From positions 1,798,001-1,862,000 of the forward strand of contig NZ_BAAALH010000002.1 of the NCBI RefSeq assembly GCF_039528175.1: a DNA stretch of 64,000 nucleotides, in the 5' to 3' direction. Under the pieces are notes generated by a model that saw nothing but the letters and a program-made list of their open reading frames with translations, was not told the origin of the DNA and did no database searches. This stretch comes from Citricoccus alkalitolerans. Lineage in GTDB: Bacteria; Actinomycetota; Actinomycetes; Actinomycetales; Micrococcaceae. Position numbers and translations under genes: made by a program. Positions 51,997 through 61,237 of this stretch are shown piece after piece. Positions within the stretch are counted from its first letter, which is position 1. Every line of letters begins with the position of its first letter.

Positions 51997-52845
51997 ATGC
52001 CGTTCGACCTGCACACACACTCCCACGTCTCGGATGGCACCGAACCGCCCGCCGATGTGGTGCGGGCTGCCGCCGGGGCCGGCCTCACCGGCCTGGCCCT
52101 GACCGACCATGACACCACCGCCGGCTGGGCCGAGGCCGCCCAGGCCGCCGTGGAGACGGGCCTGACGTTCATTCCCGGCATGGAGGTCTCCTGCGTCTCG
52201 GACACCGGGATCAGTGTGCATCTGCTCTCCTACCTGCACGATCCGCTGGCGCCCGGTCTCATGGAGGAGATCGGCCGGGCCCGGACGTCCCGGCTCATGC
52301 GGGCCCAGCGCATGGTCAAGCGGCTGGGGGAGGACTATCCCATCACGTGGGAGATGGTGCTGGCCCACGCCACCCCGGACGCTACGATCGGCCGACCGCA
52401 TATCGCCGACGCCCTGGTCACCGCGGGCGTGATCCGGGACCGGTCTGCCGCCTTCACCTCCATCCTCACCCCGCGCTCGCCCTACTATGTGGGCCACTAC
52501 GCCCCGGACCCGGTGGACGCCGTCCGTCTCGTGCTCGAGGCCGGAGGCGTGCCGGTCTTCGCCCACCCCATGGCTTCCATGCGCGGTCGCGTCATCGGCA
52601 TGGAGCTGTTCCGGGAGATGATCGACGCCGGACTGGCCGGCATCGAGGTCTTCCACCGGGACAACCCGGACGATGCCCGGCGAACACTGAGGCTCCTCGC
52701 CCTGGAGCACGACCTCTTCATCACCGGCTCCTCCGATTACCACGGTGCCGGCAAGCCCAATCGGATCGGTGAGAACACGACTCCCGACGAGGTGGTCGCC
52801 CGACTGGTGGAGCAGGCCACGGGCACAGAGGCCATCCGGCCGTGA
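51997..52845 (+). CDS. PHP-domain phosphoesterase (TrpH/YciV-like)
   Basis: 282 residues. Metal-binding motifs of PHP enzymes: FDLHTHSHVSDG, ALTDHDTTAG, PGMEVSC, VFAHP and GSSDYHG. Relatives (E. coli YciV/RnaAM) are 5'-3' exonucleases or 3',5'-nucleotide bisphosphate phosphatases. Leaderless layout: TAGTCT at 51984-51989, 7 nt before the ATG. The end is 44 bp from the convergent spermidine-synthase-like gene. Confidence 0.9.
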   Translation: MPFDLHTHSHVSDGTEPPADVVRAAAGAGLTGLALTDHDTTAGWAEAAQAAVETGLTFIPGMEVSCVSDTGISVHLLSYLHDPLAPGLMEEIGRARTSRLMRAQRMVKRLGEDYPITWEMVLAHATPDATIGRPHIADALVTAGVIRDRSAAFTSILTPRSPYYVGHYAPDPVDAVRLVLEAGGVPVFAHPMASMRGRVIGMELFREMIDAGLAGIEVFHRDNPDDARRTLRLLALEHDLFITGSSDYHGAGKPNRIGENTTPDEVVARLVEQATGTEAIRP

Positions 52846-52889
52846 CGTGGCCCGTGGGCCCTGTCTTCGACTCTGGCTATACCTGCGAT

Positions 52890-53714
52890 CTAGCCGATCC
52901 GGGCCGCGAAGGCCGCCGTCTGCTCCGGGGCTAGCACCGCTGCCGGATGCGGACCGGCCGCCAGCAGCCGGGTGTGAAGTCCCGCCTGGTCCTGACCGTC
53001 GAGAGCGCTGCCGGCAGCGAGGACCGCGTTGCCGGCTTGCAGGCGGTCCAGCATCGTCGCATCGGCCAAGGTCCAGGTGCCGGTGAGGCCCGCTCCGGCG
53101 GCGGCGCCCTCCAGGGCCCTTGCCTGCCGCGCCAGGAACCTCAGGCCCGTGTCATCCCCGATGTTCACCAGCACCACTCCGGATTCAGCCAGATGGCCCA
53201 GCAGCTCGCCGTAGAACTCGCTGCCCGTGAGATGTACGGCGGCGTCCACGGAAGTGTGGATGTCCAGGACGACGGCATCGAACTCTTGGCCCTCCAGACG
53301 GGCGAGCTCGGCACGGGCGTCTCCGATGACCACGGTCAGGTCCGTCCCCTCCGGCAGGGGCAGGACGGAGCAGACCAGCGTCGGCACCTCGCGGTCGAGG
53401 TCCACCACCGTCTGGACGGAGCCGGGACGCGTCAGCTGGACGTACCGCGGGAGGGTGAGTGCGCCCGCGCCCAGGTGGAGGATGCGGAGGGGCCGGTGGA
53501 CCGGCCAGCCCGCGTCGAGGACGTTGGCCACCCGGCGCAGGTACTCATAGCGGATCCGGGTGGGGTCATGCAGATCGACATGGGACTGGACGGCCCCGCC
53601 GATCTCGAGCACCCAGCCGTCGTCGTGCTCGTCCGGGAGAATCCGGGCCTGTTCACCGCTCACACTCAGTTGGAGGCTCCGGCGGGTGGGGTGGAATGCG
53701 TCTGGATCGGCCAT
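52890..53714 (-). CDS. spermidine synthase-like methyltransferase-fold protein
   Basis: 274 residues. A beta-rich N-terminal part (GWVLEIGGAVQSHVDLHDPTRIRYEYLRRV) resembles the spermidine synthase tetramerisation domain, and the Rossmann core has ILHLGAGALTLPRYV, VVDLDREVP and FDAVVLDIHTSVDAAVHL. The polyamine catalytic Asp pattern (GGGDG) is replaced by GAGA, so true spermidine synthesis is doubtful; actinobacterial members are called fused spermidine synthase-like. Two adjacent ATGs (53717, 53714). The second is chosen because CAGAAT lies 6 nt before it. Confidence 0.8.
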   Translation of the reverse strand: MADPDAFHPTRRSLQLSVSGEQARILPDEHDDGWVLEIGGAVQSHVDLHDPTRIRYEYLRRVANVLDAGWPVHRPLRILHLGAGALTLPRYVQLTRPGSVQTVVDLDREVPTLVCSVLPLPEGTDLTVVIGDARAELARLEGQEFDAVVLDIHTSVDAAVHLTGSEFYGELLGHLAESGVVLVNIGDDTGLRFLARQARALEGAAAGAGLTGTWTLADATMLDRLQAGNAVLAAGSALDGQDQAGLHTRLLAAGPHPAAVLAPEQTAAFAARIG

Positions 53715-53768
53715 CATGCCATTCTGACAGGCCCAGGCTCACGGGCTGTCCCGGGTGCTCAGCCGTGC

Positions 53769-54638
53769 TCAGAGGTGCTCGGCCAGCCGGTGGCGCATGA
53801 CCTCGAGGGCCTCGGGGTTCTGGTCCACGAGCACGAATCGACGCTGGAGTGCGGCCGCGGCGGCGCCGAGCGTGCCGGAGCCGGCGAAGAAGTCGAGCAC
53901 CCAGTCGTCCCGTCGGGTCGACGCCGCCACCATCCGCTTGAGCAGACCCAGCGGCTTCTGGGTCGGATAGCCGGTCTTCTCCTTGCCGGTGGGGGAGACG
54001 ATGGTGTGCCACCAGACATCGGTGGGCAGCTTGCCACGGGCGACCTTCTCCGGGGTCACGAGCCCTGGTGCCATGTACGGCTCCCGATCGACCTCCTCAG
54101 AATCGAACCAGTAGCCGTCCGGGTCCTTGACGTAGACCAGGATCGTGTCGTGCTTGCTCGGCCACCTGCGCTTGGACCGCCCACCGAAGTCGTAGGCCCA
54201 GATGATCTCGTTGAGGAAGCACTCCCGGCCGAAGATCGCGTCCAGCATGACCTTGGCGTAGTGCACCTCCCGGTAGTCCAGGTGCAGGTAGAGGGTGCCG
54301 TCATCGGCCAGGAGCCGCCAGGCCTCGCGCAACCGGGGCTCGAGGAACTCCCAATAGTCGGCGAAGGCGTCATCGTAGGAGGCCAGGGCGCCCTTGATGG
54401 TCTTGTAACTCTGCCCGCCGAAGCCGACCCGGTCAGACTCCTCCGCGGCGGCACGGACCATGGACATCTGCTGGCGCCGTTGGGTCCGCCCCGTGTTGAA
54501 CGGTGGATCCAGGTAGACCAGGGTGAAGGCCCCGTCCGGAAGTGAGGGCAGGAACTCGAGGTTCTCCGCCCCCACCACCAGATTGGGGCCGTCCGGCGAG
54601 AACTCATCCACAGCGGTCACGGTGCCGGGACCGGCCAC
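53769..54638 (-). CDS. site-specific DNA methyltransferase (solitary, beta-class N-methylase)
   Basis: 289 residues. Motif IV is VYLDPPFNTGRTQ near the N-terminus. Motif I is VLDFFAGSGTLG near the C-terminus, preceded by TGYPTQKPLGLLKRM. This IV-to-I order is the beta class of amino-methyltransferases (N6-adenine or N4-cytosine). No restriction endonuclease or specificity gene is adjacent, so it looks like an orphan enzyme, possibly epigenetic. The frame starts at GTG 54638, without a recognisable ribosome site or -10 box; GTG 54620 or 54611 are alternatives. Confidence 0.88.
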   Translation of the reverse strand: MAGPGTVTAVDEFSPDGPNLVVGAENLEFLPSLPDGAFTLVYLDPPFNTGRTQRRQQMSMVRAAAEESDRVGFGGQSYKTIKGALASYDDAFADYWEFLEPRLREAWRLLADDGTLYLHLDYREVHYAKVMLDAIFGRECFLNEIIWAYDFGGRSKRRWPSKHDTILVYVKDPDGYWFDSEEVDREPYMAPGLVTPEKVARGKLPTDVWWHTIVSPTGKEKTGYPTQKPLGLLKRMVAASTRRDDWVLDFFAGSGTLGAAAAALQRRFVLVDQNPEALEVMRHRLAEHL

Positions 54639-54686
54639 GGCGCTGTGGTGACGGCGTAGGCAGACACGCGCACGGTGGAGTGCCGG

Positions 54687-56492
54687 TCACTCGCCGGAGG
54701 GTGCCTGACCGCCGGTGGCCTCGCCACCCGGGCCGCCCTGCACCACGTTGCCGTTCTTGCGGCGGGTGCGGGACCGGCTCCGCGTGCGGCTGCGCGTGGC
54801 GCCGCCCTCGGTGGCCGAACCGGACGCGTCTGCGGTACCACGACGCCGGCCCGCACCCGCGGAGTGCGTCTCACCCGGGTCCCCCTCGCGCGGGGCGCGC
54901 TCCCTGCGGTCCTCGCCCGAGCGCTCGCGGGCCTCGCCGGAGCGCCCACGGCCCCGGCCGCCCTCGCGACCACCATCACGGCCGCCGCGTCCCCCGCGCC
55001 CGGACCGGCCGCCGTCGCGCCCGCCCTCGCGATCAGCACGGCCCCGTCCGCTACGGCCGCCGCGGTCGCCGCCGCGGCTGTCCGACTTCGCGCCCGGACC
55101 GCCGAGGTCCTCGATCGTCTCCCCGTCCAGGCCCAGCTTGGTGCGCTGGTCCCGGGGCAGGCGACCCTTGGATCCCTTCGGGATGTTCAGGTCCTCGAAG
55201 AAGTGCTTCGAGGAGGAATAGGTCTCTGGCGGCTCCGGGACGTCCAGTCCGAGGGCCTTGTTGATCAGACCCCAGCGTGGCATGTCCTCCCAGTCGACCA
55301 GGGTCACGGCGGTGCCCTTGTTGCCGGCACGGCCAGTGCGGCCCACGCGGTGCAGGTAGGTCTTCTCGTCCTCAGGGCACTGGAAGTTGATCACGTGGGT
55401 GACATCGTCCACGTCAATGCCGCGGGCGGCCACGTCGGTGGCGACCAGCACGTCGACCTTGTCTCCGCGGAAGGCACGCAGGGCCTGTTCGCGGGCACCC
55501 TGGCCGAGGTCGCCATGGATGGCACCGGCGGCGAAGCCGCGCTTGGCCAGTTCGTCCGAGACGCGCGCGGCGGTGCGCTTGGTGCGGGTGAAGATGATGG
55601 TCTTGCCGCGGCCCTCGGCGCGCAGGACACGGGCGACGAGCTCGTCCTTGTCCATGTGGTGAGCGCGGTAGACCAGCTGGCGGATGTCCTTCTTGGTGAT
55701 GCCCTCGTCGTCGGGGTCCGCGGCGCGGATGTGGGTCGGCTGCGTCATGTACCGGCGGGCCATGGCGACCACGGGACCGGGCATGGTGGCCGAGAAGAGC
55801 ATGGTCTGGCGGACCTCCGGGACGGCGGAGAGCAACGTCTCCACATCCGGCAGGAAGCCCAGGTCCAGCATCTCGTCGGCCTCGTCCAGCACCACGATCT
55901 TCACGAGCTTGAGGTTCAGGTGACGCTGGCGCATCAGGTCGATGAGGCGGCCGGGGGTGCCGACGACGACCTCGACCCCGCGCTGCAGTTCCTCGATCTG
56001 GGGCTCGTAGGCACGTCCGCCATAGATGGTGGCGATGCGCACGGAACGCTTGGAGGCGGCGGTCGTGATGTCCTGGGCGACCTGGTTGGCGAGCTCACGA
56101 GTCGGTGCCACGATCAGCGCCTGCGGAGCGCCGGGCGAGTCGAGTTGGTCGAAACCGGGCTCGCCCGGCCCCACCACACGCTGCAGGGCCGGCAGGCCGA
56201 AGCCGAGGGTCTTGCCCGTGCCGGTCTTGGCCTGGCCGATGATGTCGTGCCCGCCCAGGGCGACCGGAAGGGTCATGGCCTGGATGGGGAAGGGGTGGGT
56301 GATGCCCTTGTCGGCGAGGGCCTCGACCATGTCCGAGCGGACCTTGAAGTCGGCGAAGGTCTTCTCCGCCACGGGTTCGTTGGCCTCGGCGATGTCGATG
56401 GAGTCCTCCACCTCGATCGTCTCGATCTCGGCGGTGGCCAGGTCCTCGGTGTCGATGTCGTTGTCCGCGGCGATCTTCTGTTCAGGAGTCAT
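54687..56492 (-). CDS. DEAD-box RNA helicase with RG-rich tail
   Basis: 601 residues. Motifs in order: Q motif PFPIQAM, I AKTGTGKT, Ia PTRELANQ, Ib GTPGRLI, II VLDEADEML, III SATMPG, IV-VI including IIFTRTKR, ATDVAARGIDVD and HRVGRTGRAG. The C-terminal 150 residues are Gly/Arg/Asp repeats (GGRDGGRSGRGGRGGRDGG-like) ending in a Ser/Arg stretch, an RNA-binding tail like CsdA or RhlE of actinobacteria. The N-terminus is acidic. It unwinds structured RNA, often in cold or ribosome assembly. Upstream is a 271-bp region that may hold a long leader. Confidence 0.94.
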   Translation of the reverse strand: MTPEQKIAADNDIDTEDLATAEIETIEVEDSIDIAEANEPVAEKTFADFKVRSDMVEALADKGITHPFPIQAMTLPVALGGHDIIGQAKTGTGKTLGFGLPALQRVVGPGEPGFDQLDSPGAPQALIVAPTRELANQVAQDITTAASKRSVRIATIYGGRAYEPQIEELQRGVEVVVGTPGRLIDLMRQRHLNLKLVKIVVLDEADEMLDLGFLPDVETLLSAVPEVRQTMLFSATMPGPVVAMARRYMTQPTHIRAADPDDEGITKKDIRQLVYRAHHMDKDELVARVLRAEGRGKTIIFTRTKRTAARVSDELAKRGFAAGAIHGDLGQGAREQALRAFRGDKVDVLVATDVAARGIDVDDVTHVINFQCPEDEKTYLHRVGRTGRAGNKGTAVTLVDWEDMPRWGLINKALGLDVPEPPETYSSSKHFFEDLNIPKGSKGRLPRDQRTKLGLDGETIEDLGGPGAKSDSRGGDRGGRSGRGRADREGGRDGGRSGRGGRGGRDGGREGGRGRGRSGEARERSGEDRRERAPREGDPGETHSAGAGRRRGTADASGSATEGGATRSRTRSRSRTRRKNGNVVQGGPGGEATGGQAPSGE

Positions 56493-56763
56493 GGGGAAAA
56501 GTCGGTCCCGTCATTCAGGCAGGGCGGTTCGGCGCGATGGCACTGGTTCCAGTGCACTCCGGCGCCTGGCTCCGGCTAGCTCGGCTAGCTGCGGGGCGGC
56601 ACGGATCGGCCGGACGCCGTGCGTCCATGGTGGAGCCGATCGCGGGAGGTGCAAGGCCGGCATCGAGGGGATGGGCCCTGGATTCGGGCTGGCCCTTCAG
56701 GGGCGCGTGCCGGATCCGGAGAGTCAAATCACGAAGGTGAACGCAGATGAACAATGCGATCGG
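56493..56763. other. intergenic region between helicase and RNB genes
   Basis: 271 bp with no supported gene. It probably contains the promoter and leader of the helicase on the minus strand. A TTGACT occurs there (rc of 56723-56728) without a clear -10. Short features are a tagct/ctagct-type repeat at about 56575-56591 and an inverted cactgg-ttcc-agtg at about 56540. DEAD-box genes often have long regulatory leaders; that is inference here. Confidence 0.35.
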
Positions 56764-58383
56764 TCATCCTTGATGAGGCCAGTCTACCGGGTCCGCGTGA
56801 TCTTCCGAAGCGAGGACCCCGCTCAGGGCCTCCGCGGGCTGAGGCGGGGGAGACTGGCCGGCGACCCGGAACAGTACGGTGCGGGTGGCCATGTCCGCGG
56901 TGACGAGCACCGCCCGGATACGCTGCCCGGCCTCCGCATGGCCTTCGAAGCGCGCCAGGACCGGAGGCTGTTCCACCTGGATCTCGCCCCAGGGCAGACG
57001 CCCCTGGCTGCGGGCCTTCTCCGCCTGCTCAGAGCTCGGCGCGGAGATGACCACGGCGTCGAACTCCTGGCCCTCCATCCCGTGCAGGGACGCCGCCTCC
57101 ACCAGGTCCACTGCGGCATTGGTGGCCTGAGACGTCACGAGGGATGAGTCCTTCATGGCCGCGGGCAGGCTCGGCAGCAGGCCGCGGATACCCAGGGGAA
57201 CGTCCTCTCCGTTCTCCAGGGCCAGGCACGTGGCCAGGACGAACCGGTCCACCAACCGCCGCAGCGGAGCGGTGGCGTGGGCGTAGGGGGATGCGATCGC
57301 GGACTGGACGGTCACCTCGGGCGTGTCGCCGTCGAAGGCGGTGTAGCCGGCGCCTCGGAACAGGGACGTGGCCGCATGCATGATGGCCAGCTCCTGGGGT
57401 CGCGTGGTGTCCAGTTCCCGCAGGTATTCGCCGTACGGCTGGTCCTGTGGCCACGGATGTCCGAGGGCGCGCGTCCGGGCTCTGAACCTCGACTCCGCAT
57501 CCGGGTCGGCCGGAGGCATGGTGCGCAGGATGCCCACGCCGCCTCCGAGCATGATGTGCGCTGCGGCGATGCCCGTCATCAGCGAGATTTGTGCGTTCCA
57601 GTCCTCCACATCCAGCGCAGGGGCGGTCAGGACCTGGTAGCCGTGATGCGTGGCCGTGATCTCCTGCTCGGGCAAGCGCAGGCTCGCTCCGCCGCGGGCG
57701 GTCTCCAGCCGGGCCCGCAGGAGTCCGACCTCCTTGAGGAGGGCCAGCGTGGAGTCAGGATCACCACCGGCGTCGATCCGTCGCTGTGCCTCCAGATAGG
57801 TGAGCTGTTCCCGGTTACGCACCCGGGCGCGTTCCACCGTGGTGGAGACCACGGCGCCGGCCCGGTCCAGGCGGAGCGTCCACAGGTACGCGCCGCGGTC
57901 CATGCCGGGTAGCAAGGAGCCGGTGTCCTCACTGATGACCTCAGGGTGCAGCGGGATCCGCCCGTCCGGGAGGTAGACCGTCTGTCCTCGGCGCAGGGTC
58001 TCGGCGTCCAGTGCGCCGCCTGGAGCGATGAAGGCCGGGACATCGGCGATGGCGTAGTGGACGGTGAATCCTTCATACCGGCCGCTGGAGCCGTCCGAAC
58101 CAGCGGGTTCAGCGGGGCGAGGGCGAGTACCGTGTCCGCGCTGCAGGTGGACGGCCTGGTCCAGGTCCGTGGAGCCAGGCGGGTCGATCGTGAGCAACGG
58201 CAGCTCGGTCCGGTCGTTGGCCGGAAGGCGGTCCATGACGGTCGCCGCTGCCTGCTCCGCCTCTGCCAGCACCTCGGGCGGGAAAGCGGTGGGCAGCGAG
58301 AATTCCTCCCGCAGGGCGGCCAAGCGGCTGGCCAGCTCGGTCTGGGCGGCGGAACGGGCGAGATCCAGATGGTAGTGGGCCAC
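56764..58383 (-). CDS. RNB-domain ribonuclease (RNase II/R family)
   Basis: 539 residues. The catalytic signature is LLTIDPPGSTDLDQAVHLQRG, with the acidic Mg2+ ligands of the RNB domain, followed by VHYAIADVPAFIAPGGALDAE and LPDGRIPLHPEVISED. The C-terminal part has TTRPQELAIMHAATSLFRGAGY and ASPYAHATAPLRRLVDRFV. It lacks the N-terminal cold-shock domains of E. coli RNase R, the usual actinobacterial short form. Processive 3'-5' RNA decay is expected. The GTG at 58383 follows TAGGGT (58390-58395) by 6 nt, a leaderless start. Confidence 0.9.
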   Translation of the reverse strand: MAHYHLDLARSAAQTELASRLAALREEFSLPTAFPPEVLAEAEQAAATVMDRLPANDRTELPLLTIDPPGSTDLDQAVHLQRGHGTRPRPAEPAGSDGSSGRYEGFTVHYAIADVPAFIAPGGALDAETLRRGQTVYLPDGRIPLHPEVISEDTGSLLPGMDRGAYLWTLRLDRAGAVVSTTVERARVRNREQLTYLEAQRRIDAGGDPDSTLALLKEVGLLRARLETARGGASLRLPEQEITATHHGYQVLTAPALDVEDWNAQISLMTGIAAAHIMLGGGVGILRTMPPADPDAESRFRARTRALGHPWPQDQPYGEYLRELDTTRPQELAIMHAATSLFRGAGYTAFDGDTPEVTVQSAIASPYAHATAPLRRLVDRFVLATCLALENGEDVPLGIRGLLPSLPAAMKDSSLVTSQATNAAVDLVEAASLHGMEGQEFDAVVISAPSSEQAEKARSQGRLPWGEIQVEQPPVLARFEGHAEAGQRIRAVLVTADMATRTVLFRVAGQSPPPQPAEALSGVLASEDHADPVDWPHQG

Positions 58384-58440
58384 GGGCTCACCCTATCCGG
58401 CGGTGGTGGAGTTGCCGAGCGTGCCCCACATGACAAGATG

Positions 58441-58514
58441 CCCCGCCGTGCGGGCGGACGTCANNNNNNNNNNNNNNNNNNNNNNNNNNNNNNACATCCG
58501 CCCGCACGGCGGGG
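58441..58514. terminator. strong hairpin whose loop is the 30-N assembly gap
   Basis: Arms 58441-58461 and 58494-58514 are a 21-bp inverted repeat with one mismatch, flanking 30 unresolved bases (58464-58493). It lies downstream of the DUF3107 gene and 57 bp upstream of the RNB start, both on the minus strand, so it probably ends the DUF3107 transcript. The gap likely exists because the hairpin blocked sequencing; its true length is unknown. Confidence 0.7.
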
Positions 58515-58587
58515 TGACCACGACCTGGAGCGTAGCGCGCAGGTCAGGAAGGGGTGAGCAAGAGGCTAAGAAGAGGCCACGTAGGCG

Positions 58588-58821
58588 TCAGGCACCCGGG
58601 GTCGGGACGAAGCCGACCGGACGCGGGGTCTCGGTGCCGATCTCTACGTAGCCGATGATGGCCGCCGGAACCAGAACCAGGCGGCCCTTGGTGTCCTTCA
58701 GGCGCAGAGTGCCGCCATCGGACAACGCATCAGACACCAGGCGGGCGACGTCCTCGTTGGTGGCGTCCGACTCGATGACGACTTCGCGGGCCACGTTCTG
58801 AACACCAATGCGGATTTCCAT
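58588..58821 (-). CDS. DUF3107 family small protein
   Basis: 77 residues: EIRIGVQNVAREVVIESDAT, a central helix VARLVSDALSDG, then TLRLKDTKGRLVLVPAAIIGYVEIG. This is the DUF3107 family, conserved in actinobacteria and of unknown function, sometimes labelled ATP-binding without evidence. The ATG at 58821 has GGAG 7 nt upstream; the longer frame from 59040 is unsupported. Neighbouring TetR and helicase genes are also its usual company, as far as I recall. Confidence 0.92.
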   Translation of the reverse strand: MEIRIGVQNVAREVVIESDATNEDVARLVSDALSDGGTLRLKDTKGRLVLVPAAIIGYVEIGTETPRPVGFVPTPGA

Positions 58822-58999
58822 GCCTGTCTCCTTCTGGTCACGGGGGGCCGGGGCCCACGGGGTTCCGTGGTCCGGCGGATACTGGTCCGACAGCAGACTA
58901 GGGGATCTCCGGTCGCCGCGCGGTGGGGCCGAGCCGACTTCGGCCACGGGCGTAACGGTCCGTGACCTGTCCGCTCGTGACCCGTCCACCAGTGGGCTC

Positions 59000-59620
59000 T
59001 CAGCGTTCCTTGGGGAAACGGCTGATGCCGCGCCAGGCAAGGCGGAAGGCCAGGTCGGCCGCCGTTTCCAGGTCCGGCCGCGAATCGTTGCCGGACTGTC
59101 CGGCCCAGTGCCGGGCGGAGGATTTCACGAGTCCGGCCAGACCGTGGCCCAGGAGCAGCGCCTCCTCGCGGGAGAGGGTGGTGTCGGCGGCGATGACCTC
59201 GGCGATGTCTGCGGCGAACCGGTGGTCCAGGCCCTCCATCCGCAGGGCGACATCCGGATCGTTGTTCAGCCCGGAGTCGAACAGCAGGCGGTAGGCCCGA
59301 TCCGGGCTGTCCACGAACTGGAAATAGGCGTGGATCGTGGCCTGCACGCGGGACTTGTTGTCCGTCGTCGATTCCAACGCCGCGGTGATGGCTGACCCCA
59401 GCAGGTCGACCTGGGTGTCCATGAGGTCGAGGAAGAGTTCGTGCTTGCCGGGGAAGTGCTGGTACAGCACCGGCTTGGAGACGGCTGCGGCCACGGCGAT
59501 ATCGTCCATCGAGGTCGCGTGGAACCCATGGTCGACGAAGACCTGCCGGGCGGCATCGAGCAACTGCTTGCGGCGCTCCTCGCGGGGCAACCTCGACTGG
59601 CGCACGGGGGAGGTGCTCAC
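59000..59620 (-). CDS. TetR/AcrR family transcriptional regulator
   Basis: 206 residues. The N-terminal helix-turn-helix is LLDAARQVFVDHGFHATSMDDIAVAAAVSKPVLYQHFPGKHELFLDLM, an unmistakable TetR DNA-binding domain; the rest is a helical ligand/dimer domain. Target and ligand unknown. It may control the adjacent DUF3107 gene. GTG start at 59620 with AAAGG 9 nt before. No palindromic operator was obvious nearby. Confidence 0.92.
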   Translation of the reverse strand: MSTSPVRQSRLPREERRKQLLDAARQVFVDHGFHATSMDDIAVAAAVSKPVLYQHFPGKHELFLDLMDTQVDLLGSAITAALESTTDNKSRVQATIHAYFQFVDSPDRAYRLLFDSGLNNDPDVALRMEGLDHRFAADIAEVIAADTTLSREEALLLGHGLAGLVKSSARHWAGQSGNDSRPDLETAADLAFRLAWRGISRFPKER

Positions 59621-59689
59621 GGTGATGCCTTTCTGGAATGACTCGTCAGGTGCAGACGGTGCAGGCCAGTCTACCGGCCGGTAGCCCCA

Positions 59690-61087
59690 TCAGGCGATGC
59701 GGGCTGCTTCGGAGGCTGGCTCCAATGGTCCGGAGGTCGGCTTCGCCGCTCCGGCAGTGACCTCCGGTATGACGTCGGCAGGGCAGGACTCGAGGCCGGC
59801 CCGGGGCACGGGTGCGGAGACCTCCAATCCGAACAGGACGTTCAGGGCGTTCTCGTACTCCTCGAGACGGCCCTCGGCTGCCATTTCCTTGGCCCGGACG
59901 GTGGGCTCGTGGAGCATCTGGCGAACCATGCGGCGCAGTGCGAACTCCACCTCCTCGGCGGCGGCGGTGCAGCCGTGCCTGCCGCGGACCCGCTCCATCT
60001 CGGACTCCAGCACCTGCTGGGTGTGCTTGCGCAGGGCGACGATGGCCTCGTTGGCACTGCGGGACTTGCGCTCCTGCACATATCCGGCCACCGCGCCGTC
60101 GACCAGACGGGAGGCCTCCACGAGCGATTCCTGCTGCCCCTCCGGGGCGGCCATCTTCACCGATTCCAGGGTGATCAGGTCCACGCCGGGCAGGTCGGCG
60201 ATGGCCGGGTCGAAGTCGTGGCTGAGGGCCAGGTCCAGCACCGTCAACCGGGTCTCCACACCCTCGCGGAGTCGACGCAGGGTCTCCGCCTCCAGCCGCC
60301 GGTCACCACCGGAGCAGCCGATCAGGACGTCGGCCTCGGCGATCGCTCCGTGGATCTTCTCGCCGCCGAGGGCCATGGCCCAACCGCCGCGGTCGGCCAC
60401 GAAGGCCTCCGCACGGCCGGAGGCGGAGTGCACGCCCACGTGGGCGGCGCCGCGATCGGCCAGCTGGGCCAGGGTGGTGCCGGCGTAGGATCCGGTGCCG
60501 ATCACCAGGATGTTGGCCTGCTCCCAGAAGGCGCGGGTCTCGGCGTCGGAGACCCCCGCATGCAGGTCTGCCGTCAGGTCAAGTGCCACGGAGACGATGG
60601 AGCGGCCCGCCGATCCCAGCGCGGTCCGCGTGCCGACGTCCTTGGCGGTGCGGGTGGCCGATTCGAAGAGCTTGACCAGGGTGCCGGTAGCGGTCCCCGA
60701 CTCCTGCGCGGTGCCCAGGGCGCGGCGCACCTGTCCGGCGATCTCGCGTTCACCCACCACGGCGGACTTCAGGCCCGAGCCCACCTCGAACAGGTGGCGT
60801 ACGGCGGAGTCACCGGTGAGGACCTTGAAGGAGGACTCGACCGTGGACGGAGCCAGGCCGGACCCACGGGTCACGGCCTGCAGCAGCTCGGCGCGGGCCT
60901 GCTCGACCGACCGGTCGTCCGGGGCCTCGGCGTAAATCTCCACCCGGTTGCAGGTGGCCAGCACGACCGCACCGCTGACGGCGGATTCGGGGATGACAGA
61001 AGCGACCTCGCCGGTGCCGTTGCTCAGCTGCGCCACCGTGTCGAGGTCAAGGTCGGTGTGCGAGGCAACCAGGGAAAACAAAGCCAC
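59690..61087 (-). CDS. hemA: glutamyl-tRNA reductase
   Basis: 465 residues. The catalytic Cys46 is in VLATCNRVEIY, with GTRTALGSAGRSIVSVAL and the NADPH-binding ILVIGTGSYAGTTLAQLADRGA. The C-terminal dimer domain has ANEAIVALRKHTQQVLESEMERV. It reduces Glu-tRNA to glutamate-1-semialdehyde, the first committed step of haem synthesis. GTG start at 61087; a TAGAAT -10 (61097-61102) is 9 nt upstream. Divergent from hemE, 150 bp apart. A Gly/Ala/Pro-rich tail of about 45 residues is extra. Confidence 0.95.
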   Translation of the reverse strand: MALFSLVASHTDLDLDTVAQLSNGTGEVASVIPESAVSGAVVLATCNRVEIYAEAPDDRSVEQARAELLQAVTRGSGLAPSTVESSFKVLTGDSAVRHLFEVGSGLKSAVVGEREIAGQVRRALGTAQESGTATGTLVKLFESATRTAKDVGTRTALGSAGRSIVSVALDLTADLHAGVSDAETRAFWEQANILVIGTGSYAGTTLAQLADRGAAHVGVHSASGRAEAFVADRGGWAMALGGEKIHGAIAEADVLIGCSGGDRRLEAETLRRLREGVETRLTVLDLALSHDFDPAIADLPGVDLITLESVKMAAPEGQQESLVEASRLVDGAVAGYVQERKSRSANEAIVALRKHTQQVLESEMERVRGRHGCTAAAEEVEFALRRMVRQMLHEPTVRAKEMAAEGRLEEYENALNVLFGLEVSAPVPRAGLESCPADVIPEVTAGAAKPTSGPLEPASEAARIA

Positions 61088-61237
61088 AATGCACCGATTC
61101 TAATCCCTCCGAACATGCGGGTCTAAGAAGGGCACCCTGTGTTGACCGCCACCGCGCCGTCGCTGTCCAGTCGCGCGCTGTTCATTCGCACCATCCGCGA
61201 TTCACCACTGCAGAAGGAAAATGGGACAATGTAGGTC

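Noticed and set aside
53769..54638. restriction-modification system
   Set aside because: No endonuclease or specificity subunit gene lies within several kilobases on either side.
57946..58557. forward frames crossing the 30-N gap
   Set aside because: They are antisense to the RNB gene and open only because Ns are not stops.
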